Below, in pieces: positions 9,258 to 20,400 of a stretch of DNA of 64,000 nucleotides (the stretch's first letter is position 1; the number at the start of each line of letters is the position of its first letter). The position numbers and the translations under genes are program-made. The stretch lies in the NCBI RefSeq assembly GCF_023278565.1, contig NC_064676.1, forward strand, positions 7,316,001 to 7,380,000, read 5' to 3'. The stretch comes from Colletotrichum lupini. Taxonomy: Eukaryota > Ascomycota > Sordariomycetes > Glomerellales > Glomerellaceae. The notes beneath the pieces were generated by a model, which saw nothing but the letters and a program-made list of their open reading frames with translations, did no database searches and was not told where the DNA came from.

Positions 9258-11320
9258 TCAAGCATTGAGAATCTTGTCAATGACGCCCACGGCTTCCAAA
9301 CACTCTTCATCGCGGAACCGCGGAGCGATAATCTGGATTGCACAAGGTGCACCATCAGTAGCTTCGGGGATGTCTTGAAAGTTCAAAGGTTCGAAACATC
9401 AGCGCAAGTTTCTTGTTCGGAAGATCGGGGAAGGATCTTACAATCAGGCACAAAGTCCGCGATGGCCTTTTGTGGTTCAGAGTCTTGCGTCGCGGACGCG
9501 GTGCCAAAGGGAATGACCGCTGCAGGGAACTATTCAATGTTACATTAGCGACCTATGAGAATACTACCAAGGATTTCTAAGCAACGGGGTAGTTAAACAC
9601 TCACGTCAATTAAACTCCACATGACTGTATACACGGGGAGGCCAAAGGTATCGTGTGGCACGGCAGTGCAGGATGCCCCAGGAGCCAATACAATGTCGAG
9701 GTCGTGTTCTTGCCAGGTCTGGCTCCATGACTGGGCATAGGCCGCGCGAGCCATGTTCAGTCCTGTGAACTGGCTTGGGATGTCCAGCTTCGGGTCGACA
9801 GGAAAGTCTCCAGTAGAGAAGGGATGCATTCCTTTGGCGACAGAGGCAACAAAAGGCTCTCCAAAGTCAGCAACAGCTGGCGCCGAAATGCTAAAGTATT
9901 GGTACGAGATCCTTGCGCCGAGGGCCACGCTACGCTTCGCATCCGTTGCAAGATGGACAACTTTGTGTCCAGCTTTCTCGAGAGCGGACGCGGCTTCAGC
10001 CAAGCTCCTGCGTACAGGAGGGTGTAGGGTATATTCGGGATCTTCGGGCAAGATCCCAATCGTCAAGGGCTTCGATCGAGGCTCGTCTAGGGTTCTCCAG
10101 GAGAGATTGATCGCGCTACCGTCGTATCTCCATGGGTTGAGCTTAGTTACGACCTCCATGAGGAGCGACAAGTCGTCGGCGGAGTTGGCCAACGGACCAA
10201 GAGCAGGCATCACAGCGGACATCCAATTCATGGGCCATGGAGAGAGAGACTGTCCTGCGAACGGTATGCGATCCACGGTTGGCTTGAAGCCATACACGCC
10301 GCAGCAGAAAGCTGGGATGCGTACAGAACCGGCCAGATCGCTACCGATGCCCAGAGGTGATCCGCGGAACGCGACAAGCGCTCCCTCGCCTCCGCTAGAG
10401 CCACCAGCTGTCAACTTTGTATTGTGTGGGTTGAGTGTTCGGCCGAAGATGTTGTTCTCGGAATCGCAGGTCTGAATACACTACGTTAGCAAATATTGTC
10501 TAGAGGGTATTCTGTCTGTGTAGAACGCTTACCATCATCGTTTGTGGAATATTGGTCTTACAACTAGCAAGGTTTCCTATCGTCAGATCTGCTTGTTGCA
10601 GCGATTCGTTCGCTCAGTCTGCTTACTAGAGAACTGCTCCTGCATCAAGAAGCAGCTTGACAAGGGCAGCGTTGCCTTTGGGACGGTCTTGCTTGAGAAA
10701 CGCGACATATCCGACAGACGCGAAGTGCCCATCTACGTGAAGGCTGTCTTGAATGATGTCAATTGGACTATTCTTTGTCGCCGGACTCAAAGTCAGAGGC
10801 TATGTAGTGTTGTCCTACCTTTAAACTGAGAGGCAAGCCGTGGAGCGGACCAACAACTTTGCCTGTTTCTCGCAACTGCCTGTCGAGCCACCGGGCCCTT
10901 TCGATTCCCTCTTCGAAAAAGATCTCGGTGAGGCAGGACGTCTAGTATTCACAACAGAAAATCAGCCTGTTACTTCTGCGAAGCGGACTGTCAGTTGCAA
11001 GCAAATGTCCAAATACTCACCAACTGCTGAGCAACGGCTGCTCGCTTGCAGTAAGCAGTGACCACTCTCTCTGCGCTGAGTGTTCCTTGGCGAAGGTGTC
11101 CCAAAAGCTCACGGGCTGTGTAATTCTCGGTAATTTTCATTTCGTTGCTGTCGAGAATGCCTGACTTCTTGGCTGCTTGAAGATCGATGAGACGGCCCTC
11201 CTGTGCCGTGCCGGCGCCGCGAAGCTGTTCTAACTTGTCATTGTCCAAAAGCCAGTCCGAGGGTATCTTCTTCTTCTGCTCCTCGAAGTGCTTTCGAGCA
11301 ATTTGTTCCCATTCCGCCAT
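9258..11320 (-). CDS. Amidase (amidase signature family)
   Basis: Seven exons (11320-11021, 10941-10819, 10772-10627, 10563-10533, 10471-9605, 9529-9442, 9373-9258) give 556 residues with every phase consistent. The family catalytic triad is visible: Lys in HGLPLSLK, the cis-Ser in GGSSGGEGALVAFRGS and the nucleophilic Ser in GIGSDLAGSVRIP. The enzyme hydrolyses carboxylic amides. Relatives usually have an acidic residue and a KDSF-like block right after the Lys; here about eight extra residues (NSPIDIIQ) precede DSLHVDG at the start of exon 3, so that 46-nt intron may be mis-placed or the insertion may be real. There is no signal peptide, so the protein is probably cytosolic. It could belong to the neighbouring metabolic cluster, but its substrate is unknown. 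Confidence 0.92.
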
Positions 11321-14300
11321 ACTTGGCTATCAAAGGGTGGTTGTTGAGGGTCAAGATAAGGGGCGTTGACGATCTTCAATGAAGTTGGGTCCGAGTCTGG
11401 ATGACAGGCCCTTGCGACCTCATTGCAAGGAACATGTCGCAGGAGATATATACATGAAGGATTGAAGAACTAAGGAGTATGTTCTACGGAAGTTCTTCTC
11501 TACTCGCTGCTCCTCTTCCTTCAAATCATTCCTCTGCACATCATCTGATAGCGCTGGCGGCGCACTTCATGGCCCAATTGGGATAGCAATACCACTTAGT
11601 GATTGGTCCTCCACAAATCCATTCCGACGGCTGCACCGAGATCTCAGCATCTCTCGGAATTCAGGACTCATCGGTCTCGTGAGAGCCAGATTTCACCATT
11701 TTCCAAGGCGACAGAAGATCCCCCGTTCGCCGGCTGAGCATTCAATGTGGTGATGCCTCGACAAGTTCCGCGTTGGGTTCCGAACGTTGAACGCGTCCAT
11801 CGGAGTTCTCATTAGTTGGAGTTCCCACAAAGAACCAGTCAGCGATTCAGCATACAGGCTAGCACGAGTCAAAACATTGAAGAACTTCCAGCTCAGGATA
11901 GATAGTTGGAGCGAAATGGCATTGCGCGTGTTTGTTTTTTTCTCTGATATTAAGGCATGGCACCTACTATAACCAGAGACCAGGCCTAAAGTCTTGTCAC
12001 GCTTGTTGCAATTGGCTTCAGATCTTCAATTTTGAGATGAGACAGAGTCTGCGCAAGGCTATCGCGCCGGCCTTATCGCATGGAGCATCGTATGTTTTGG
12101 GGCAGAATTCCCAGGAAATTTGGGGGCCAATCGGCTTCAAAAGGCTCTAACAACAGGACTTGATGGAGTGATATATTCTACAGTATCCGTGATGCGTGTT
12201 GATGACTCCAGTCTGGTCAAGAGGGTTTACTTCGTGAACGCACCAAAGGCAGGCGGGACCGCACCAGATTGACCGCGATTATCTAAGCAGCATGCACAAA
12301 GTAAGAGAATAGAGGAAATAATGAATTCTTCATAATAGTAGTGCACAATTCAACAACCGCGGTCTATGTATGGATTCGTTAACCACATTGGGTAAGTGTA
12401 GCCACCATCCCTAAGTGGGTAAATTAGATTACTTTTCAAAACTTGTCCCATAAGTAAGGTACTACGCTGGATGTCAAACTGGCACGTGCCTAGATGCATT
12501 ACAGCCAGAAAACTGAACATGGACCTAGCCACGACTTTCAGTCTACTGATGGCGCTCTTGGAATCTTCAAGCTGTTCGGAGGCTCGGTCTGCTGACCTCG
12601 TGTTGCCTGACTTAAAACGCCCTTTGGATCTTGTGCGACGAGCCTTGAATAAGCCGCAGTGGATGGTGGCCCTGAGTCCCACTACGATGCTGTTTAGGTA
12701 GATGGAGTCAACATGAGCAGAAGTTTGACCGCCCACATAGTTCCACTCTCCCTATTTCGGCTGGGTCATTGCACAAAAATGTTGTAAAATCATGGATCAA
12801 ATTCTTAATATTAAAGAAATCACTCTCAATCTCTTCAGCTTTTTAGTCCCGTACGAGAGCTATGATATTCAGCCGCCTTGTTCAAGGATGAGACACAAAA
12901 AAAGAACACCTCTCCTCTTCCAGAATCGAACTAGAGACCTTTCGATGGATGTGGATATACCATTACAGTCGAACGTGATGAACCAACTACACCAAGAGGA
13001 GGCTGTGGAGTGGCGGGACTGTTGTTCACTCTTATTCCAATGCGTGCTGGCGCCACCAAGCTGCCATGTTCTCGCGGTAGTTGCAATAACTTGAGAAAAA
13101 TCACTTCAGAAACTGTTATTATGGCACACACTCTCGAGCTGGAAGAGTCAGACGAAGGTCCCAACTTGAAGGAGATCATAAATTAAGTACGGTGATCCAT
13201 CTTCAGAGGCCTCTTTGTAGACTTACCTCCAGCACCGCCTCACGTGTACTCTTGTGATGTAATCTCTACAAGCCTCTTAGTACGTTGCGCTCAAATATTG
13301 ATTGAAAATTATCCGGTGAGTGCTGTCGAAGTTTTCCTTCAAAGCACAATTCTAGAGGTTCGTGTATCTTCTTTCAGTAAACCGACACCTTTCAATGACT
13401 TTGACTTTCGCCATGAAAACACACTTGGGACTGGTCTGGTGACATTGGACGTCGCTTTCATAGAATCAGCAACTATGAGACTAGTAGAGACTAGGAGAAC
13501 TGGATATCCTCCATTGACATGAGTTCAGATTCCGACTTAAGTGGTCACAAGTTTAGCAAGGTAGTATCGTTGGCCAAATCTAGGAGTAATACAATCATTC
13601 ACTCATACCAAGATTCAAATGCTCAAACGTCATTCTACAGAATCAAGTGCACGTCGATGGGTTTCCCCAATCATCCAGTCAGCCCATACGCTGCATGATA
13701 GCGACAGGTGAAGTTGTTAGCCGTACACACGATGTCAATGTAACCCAACTTCAATGAAAGATATCTACGATCGGGGGATCTTTGCCCAGAACTCTCAGTC
13801 TAGAAATTAAAACGCACGCTCAATCTCGTAAAAATGAAAGGGGGGTTATCCCGCATTGAAGGATCTGCTTACCGGGTGACTATACTGATTCGGGTGTTAC
13901 GAAGCTGCTGCCTAGAGTTAGCCAAGGACCAGGCGTTCAACTACATTAAAACACCGCGCATGGTGGAACCCAAGCTTTCTCTTATACTTGGAAGTGGCAG
14001 GTCTTCGGGGACCTTCTTACAGATATCGGCGACCTCAGCATACTTGACGATTCGCATTCGAGCGGTGAGGCTAACGGCTTCAACTTGGACTACTGCTGCG
14101 ATTTGCTGACAGGCTTGCATCAAGTCAGACTCTGGCAATGATTGCGCAATTGAGCGTCTCGTACCTATATCCTAGTAATTTTCGCTCATCGCAAGGCGCA
14201 TCACATACTTCTGTTTGGTGGCAAATTGTTGAACGAGGATCAAGGCTTCATCGGTAAACGTACGGCAACTGCTGTGATGCTGCCTAGAGGGGAGAAGACG

Positions 14301-14565
14301 GGCGCCGTGATGTATTGAGTAACCTCGGCCGTTCCAATCATGATATGATTCAACTCTGGATACTCATCTTTCAGTGGGATTATAAAAGTGTAGCTTATGC
14401 CCTAGAGTCGGATTTGTGCTTAACCAGACTCACGCAGACTTGAACTTTCTCAGCGGTTCACGAATAGTTTCCAAAACCGACATTCTCAACAGAGTAAGTG
14501 ATTCATACAGAAAACAACGTGACTCATTTTTACAAACATCAAGATTGACATGAATTTCAGCGAAA
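11321..14565. other. Gene-poor stretch, no supported gene
   Basis: More than 3 kb without a convincing gene. Open frames are short, on both strands, and none shows a domain motif, signal peptide or splice-linked continuation. Composition is intermediate and there are no terminal repeats. It may hold decayed sequence or long regulatory DNA. Confidence 0.5.
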
Positions 14566-14837
14566 ATGCGCTTCTCCGTTGTCTCCATCTTTACCATCGT
14601 CGCAGCACTTGCTGAAGCGCAGCAATGCACACCCGGCCGTTACCAATGCAGGTGAGTCTTTTAGCCTCTTGAACCCATACTCTGAATACCCAGCTTTCAT
14701 GCGAGCTCATCACTTGAAATAGATCAAATGTGTTTCCCGCGGTCTGTGACGCCTCTGGCAACTGGGTCGTTCTACAGCGTTGCCCAAACAATTGGCGCTG
14801 CATCGAGAACAACGGCAGCGTGACCTGTTCCCCGTAG
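14566..14837 (+). CDS. Small cysteine-rich secreted protein (effector-like)
   Basis: Two exons, 14566-14651 and 14723-14837, are joined by a 71-nt intron (GTGAGT...ATAG) and give 66 residues. Residues 1-18 (MRFSVVSIFTIVAALAEA) form a classic signal peptide with cleavage before QQC. The mature 48 residues have six cysteines with spacing C-x6-C-x8-C-x11-C-x5-C-x8-C, compatible with three disulfides. Codon phase is preserved across the intron (AG|A). The start context GCGAAAATG has A at -3. Small, secreted and cysteine-rich are the usual hallmarks of fungal effectors or antimicrobial peptides, but no specific family is recognised. It lies alone in a gene-poor stretch next to transposon-rich DNA, a typical setting for such genes. 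Confidence 0.82.
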
Positions 14838-15191
14838 CTCACTATGTCATGGAGCCTAGAGGTCGAGCTTTCGCCTATACATAGCTCGATAGCGAAGGCT
14901 TTGTTGAGAGATGATGGTTCGCAACCAGGCATGATGGTATGAGAGACTACATTCGATTGTCAAGGTTGACATCGCTCCTCAATTATTACACATGTAGAAT
15001 CAAGCTTCTCCTCCAGATTGCATCGCCGTTTCCTGGCTTTCTAAGATTATTCATTGTACCTTATTGAAAAAGGCTGCAACCATGATTGAGAGTCAAAACC
15101 GTCCAGGAAATTGGAAGTGCATTGAGTAAAGTAATCCGACGCCGGGTTTAATCAGTTGCAGAGTGGTTCATGATAAGGCCAAGTACAGTGT
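14838..15191. other. Intergenic, nothing recognised
   Basis: This is 3' flanking sequence of the small secreted protein gene. No gene, repeat or RNA is seen. Confidence 0.4.
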
Positions 15192-16213
15192 TTAGGTCCT
15201 GAAGTCTTCTCTCAACGCAGGATGCCATGGGAAGACAACCGATCGACGGGAATGGCCTCGGAAAAAACAGAGCCCATTCACCCAACACTGAATGAGTAGC
15301 TCGGGCCCAGGCTCGTTGTGAAAGTCGACCGATTCCAAGTTACTTCCAGCGATAGCTCCAGCGACAGGAATCGACACGTGCTTATCAATATCGTTCGGGT
15401 ACAGTGTTTCCGAAGACTCCTTCATCGGCTTGGAAGAAGTGAACACGTACCTGACTGAGTCGGGTCAACATTGAATCCCACCAGAGTTGTACTTTTCTTA
15501 CCTATATCGTCGTCTTCACTCTCCGAGGAGCCCTCCGACTCTTCCTCAAAGTCCCCCTCATTCACAGAATCGGAATCAATATGATGATAATTGGTGTGAG
15601 AGCTTGCACCTGAATCGTCGCTTCGGTCATCAAATAGCACAACATCATCATCTTCATACCCTTTTGGCTCTTCATCCCCTTCCATGTCTTCTAGTACAAA
15701 AATACCGCATTAGCTGTACGGTTGATCATCGAGCAGGCCGCCAAGTACCAGTGGCTTCTCCGCATCCATTACCGCAACAACTATCTTGGCCATCATCCGC
15801 ATGTAATTCTTGGAGAAAGTGTCCGGTTGCATTGGCCGTAAAACGGTATCAATAAAGCGCGTCAGTTCATCCACTATAGGATAGTTGCGGATATGACTGA
15901 GGGCATCTCGCAGCTGCGTAAGACGCTCTGCGGCGTGCGTTCGTCGGCTCCTCCAAGTGTGTCGGCTTCGGTCCTTTGCATGTGGATAAAACAGCCTAAT
16001 ACGTGATGCGAATATCGACTTACAGTATTTCCTCTCTCGCCCACCATCCTGAGTAGTCGCTGCTTTAACCTGAGCCTTCCCTGAGTCCGCCCGGAGCCTT
16101 GGCTGAGCGGACGTTCTGGTGTCGTTTTTCGGCCCCTGGCAATGAACAAAATTAGAACAGCCCCACACCAAGGTAACCTCGTCTATGTACTGCATTTGGA
16201 TGGTTGCGCTCAA
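15192..16213 (-). CDS. Hypothetical acidic protein, probable multi-exon gene
   Basis: Three open blocks on the minus strand sit close together and may be exons of one gene. The first is 16213-15710, containing a helical segment AERLTQLRDALSHIRNYP and ending near GGLLDDQ. The second is 15685-15422, very acidic, with DDRSDDSGASSHT and EGSSESEDDDIG. The third is 15446-15192, ending in HPALREDFRT. Possible donors are GTACAG near 15718, GTACGT near 15451 and GTAAGT near 16022. I do not recognise a family. The exact exon borders and the start are unresolved, and the blocks could instead be parts of a decayed gene. Confidence 0.35.
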
Positions 16214-16506
16214 ATGATACTGGCGGCGTATCCTTTCCTTCTATCAAGTCTCAACCTACATTGCGGAACCGTAAGTCTTTTACTGACTCGGTAATCTACC
16301 AATATGTGAGGTCAATGCGAAACTGATAATCAAGTTGAAGTAATACGCTCTCGAGATTCAGTACATCGTCATCATGGCGATGATGAGATTATGCTTATTT
16401 CCTTTCTTTTATTCAGTTAAAGTAAAGTGTGTAGGCCTTATGGTTTGATCTGTTCTCATCAAAAAGAACAACCCAACTCTGAGACATTTCAACGTTCCCA
16501 GTACCT
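16214..16506. other. Intergenic between acidic hypothetical gene and interrupted large gene
   Basis: No gene is recognised. It should contain the promoter of the leftward hypothetical gene and the 3' UTR of the large minus-strand gene that ends at 16507. Confidence 0.4.
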
Positions 16507-17219
16507 TTAATCAAGACCCAGTCGAGTCACCGGGTGCTGGGATGCGCCGTTCCTAACCCTGGCCAACGTGGTGAGAAGCTGATCCGTACTGCGGGATATG
16601 CTGGATTTATCTGCAGCGTTGAGGATTTGAGCACCTGCATCCGAAAAAAGTATCTTGTTAAACTGTGTCCTGAAAGTCGGCGAAAAAGGTTGCTTACAGA
16701 AGATGGCGTTCAAAACATCGTATTCAGCTGAGAGAATCCCAAAGACTGCTGCGAATTCGGGTTCGTACTTGACTGTGAGTCTGCCAAGACAACACCAGAT
16801 GGCCGAGAGGGATGTTGTCAATGCACTGCCAACTGCCAATGGGTCATCTCCTGCGGTATCTGAGAGAGCATATCCAACCCCGAACTGCAACATAACCCCG
16901 ATATCCCCCACGTAACCTGGCCCAACTAGCTTAGGTTCGGCTATGTTGACTAGTCTAACCGCTTGCATGATCACTCCGATTGTTTTGACGGTGAACTACA
17001 ATAGTTAGTCGGAAAAGAAACAAATTCAAGCGGCCTCCAGGGATATCAGCAAGCATACCTCCGGTACAACCCACAAATCCTTAGCAGGGCTGTGATAAGC
17101 CCCTATGCAGATGTTATAGACACAGGGGAGAAATAGGGATATGGAGATAATTCCGCGAACAATTTTTAAGCAGGTGTTAACAGGAGATGCTGGGTCAGCC
17201 GCCGCAGCAGGAAGCAGAG

Positions 17220-17224
17220 GTTAG
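17220..17224. repeat. Left target-site duplication of Copia element A (GTTAG)
   Basis: The bases GTTAG directly flank the element, and the right-hand partner at 24195-24199 is GTTGG. The one difference is a G-to-A transition, the type made by RIP. Confidence 0.7.
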
Positions 17225-17426
17225 TATTAGTATCCCTATTACAGGGTAGTTAGTTCGAACCGTAGTTAACGAAGAGATTAATTAAACTATCTAGATATTT
17301 GCGTAAGTATAAAAAGGAGGTTCTAACCGTAGGTTAGGCTAGCTACGATAATCGTAAATAGGGCCCCTAATTAGCCCCTATATAGTCGGCTATATACTGC
17401 GGTCGAATTAGACTTCTAATCTAATA
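17225..17426 (-). repeat. 3' LTR of Copia element A
   Basis: This 202-bp copy matches the LTR at 23993-24194 except mainly for C/T and G/A transitions. Its outer end is TATTAGTATCCC in the plus direction, with TA in place of the usual TG, again explained by RIP. Confidence 0.85.
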
Positions 17427-20400
17427 CTAACTTTCTCTTTTTTTTATCGATTTAACTATTACGGTTAGAAGTATAATTCGACCTCGGGCCCGTTTACTAA
17501 GTCGTCTCTTTTTCCCCCTTTTCTCTATTCTTTTTATATAACCTATCCCTCTATTCGTACAGTAACTTTTCTATTACCTACGAATTACTCTAATCCCTTA
17601 TTTAATACTACTTTTATAAAAGCGTTTACGAGGTTATTTTTATTATTAATCTAACGGATCTTAAGTATCTCGCGCCTTTTGTACGATTACCTAAGGGCTA
17701 TAATATCGATTATAAGCCTCTTTTCCTTCGTCGTTCCTAATTTAACGAGGCATTCGTATAGCGAGTAGGAATCGGTATAAATAACCGTTAGAATAAGTAA
17801 AAAGCTAATTCGATTAGTAATCTTCCTTAGCGTCGTTAAAATCGCATAAGAGAGGTTAACGCCGTTAATTATATTATAAACCTCTAACGCTAGTATACTT
17901 CTTATTACCCGCTTACTTTTAGTTAACGAGTAGTAGATTATATTACCGTATATAGTAAATTCGCTCTCGCCCATACTCTCGTTAACTAAGATAATAATAT
18001 ACCCTAATTACGAAGTAAGGTCGTTATTATTCGTAAATAACCTATTAACGAAAACGTAGAGCTTACTAGTTATAAAGTCGATCGGGTAGTAGACGAGACC
18101 TCGATCGAGATTCGTTTACTACTACTTAAGCCGCTTATTAAGTACCTCGATATCTCGTTTAGTTAGATCTATAGCCTACGCTACCCTAGTATAGTTAAAA
18201 GTTATCTCGGGCTAATAAATACTTATAATATATACCCCTTACGTAAGCTTAGCCTTATACCGCTTCTTAATATTAGTTACGTTCGGGTCGACGAGGTTAA
18301 TTTTCTCGCCCTACCCTTTTTACTAAAAGACGACGGTTTCCCTTTTAATTATAAAAATCCCGCCGTTAAATACTAAGGGGGTATTTATTATAAGGACCTC
18401 TTTTAGCTTCGTTACGAAGCCCGCTTTCTAAAGCTCCTTATTCTCCTTCTTTATAAAGTTAATATTAGATAGGCCTAATGTATTATTAGTTTATATTCCG
18501 ACGATCCTAAATTAGTTACCTTCGTGCTCCGCGACTAGTAAGTACGGGTCGTACGTAGAGGTAATTATTAATAGTTAATTAATATAAAAATCGTAGTAAG
18601 TAGCCTACTAATGGGTGCCCGATTCTGCGAGCCCATATAGTAGCTTAAGCACTTTAATAATCGTACTTTCTAAGTACTTACTAGCTATTTCCTTCGGTAG
18701 ATAGGCTAGGATTTTCCTTATAAGCCCTATGGCCGATTAGGTATATACCTAGGTAATATCACGGCTCTAAATCTCGTATCCCTTCTTCCGCAACGATACT
18801 ATTAGTACTATTATTAATCGTTAGCTATAGCGCTATATAGTAGGCGATTATATAAGTAGCGTCGCTTTTTTAACGTCGCCGTACCCCTAAATTACGTATC
18901 TAGACTTCTCGTATAGTTAGGGTATTCCTTTTCCTTTGATTTTACGAACTATTTACGATTTAAATATATAGAGGTTTATATACTTTTCTAGATCGTAGAG
19001 GATAAATCGATAGACCCCTCGATTGCGCAGAGTATCTACTTCGATAAGATCTAATCCCTTATACGGCTTTCTAATAGTTATAATTATGCCTTCTTTGCGT
19101 AGTTTAACTACTAGCTCGAAATCGGCTTTCTCTTTTACTATATAAAAAGTATTAATTACCTCGTCGCTAATAATAAATTGCCGCGTTAGTGCTTACTATC
19201 ATAGTCTCCCGCAACGTATTAGTGCCCTTTTAGCAATTTCCTCTTCCTCGTTATTTATTAGTACTACTATAACGATTTTATTAAGGATAATTTCCTATAC
19301 CTCTACCGCGGGTTATATAGCTTCCCCTAGCTCTTCTTCTTTTTATAAGCTAGAAATTACCTCGATAAGATCTATATAATATAGTCTAACTACCGTAATT
19401 AATACCTCGAGTAGTTAGTTACGATCTCTCGCGACTATATAAGAACGCTCGTTAACGGAAATTAATTTATATAGCTTAGCCTATTATTAAGTAATTTCGC
19501 GCTATACTTATATATCCGAATTTAAGAGTATATCTAAATTAACCCCTATATTGGGCCTATTGTGCGCAATAATTACTTTATTAACTTACCTTCTTACGCT
19601 TACCTCGCGCAGTGCCCGTATTACTTTTTTAACTACTTAAGCTCGCTAGCTTATATTTAGCAACGGTAATAAGGCTAAGGTCGTTCTTAAATATGCTCTA
19701 AATATTAAAAGCGTCAGTATAAGCCCGTTAGGCCCTATAGTATCGTTATAATATTTAAGTACCGTCTAGAGGTATTCGTCGTTATTAAAATCGGGATTTT
19801 CCTTTTTAATAATTTTAAACGCTCTTTTTAATTACTAGTACGCCCTTTCTACCTTTCTAATACTATAGTACGCTTCGACGGGCACGACTTTTAACTATAT
19901 ACCGTAGGCCGTCGCATTTTCCTTAAATTCTACTAACTTAAAACTAATACTAGCGTCGGTTCTAATACCGTCTAGCGGTCCCTAGTATATATCGATCTAG
20001 CTTTTTCGTAAAGCTACCTATACTATTTTTATTTATAAATCCCGTAGGAATTGCCCTGTTTAGAATAATATAGCCTTATCGATTATATATAGGACCGGTC
20101 GACTATTTAAATAGAAAATATCGACGACGATTTCCTAATTAAAGTTAAGCTTATTACGTAATTTAAATTTAAATCTGCGTGGGCTCTGCGTATTTATTTA
20201 GTATTAATAATATACTTTCGTTAACTACTCTAGCGCCCCTATTTCGATATTATTATTACTTAAATACTTTAGGAGGTTATATAGCCTCGCGACCGATAGG
20301 TAGCTAAATCTCTAGTATAGTCGTCTAAGTTTACTTTTCGTTAAGTAATTAATTAACTTCGTATCGTTAATAAGCCTTATAAACGCGTACCCCCATCGTT

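Noticed and set aside
9753..10475. Long plus-strand open frame of 240 codons
   Set aside because: It lies antisense to the amidase exons, which have clear catalytic motifs and splice consistency.
12895..12985. tRNA-like text on the minus strand (TAGTTCGATTCTG T-loop and TAATGGTATATCC)
   Set aside because: It has a T-loop-like box, but no acceptor stem pairs and the anticodon arm does not fold, so at most it is a decayed tRNA.
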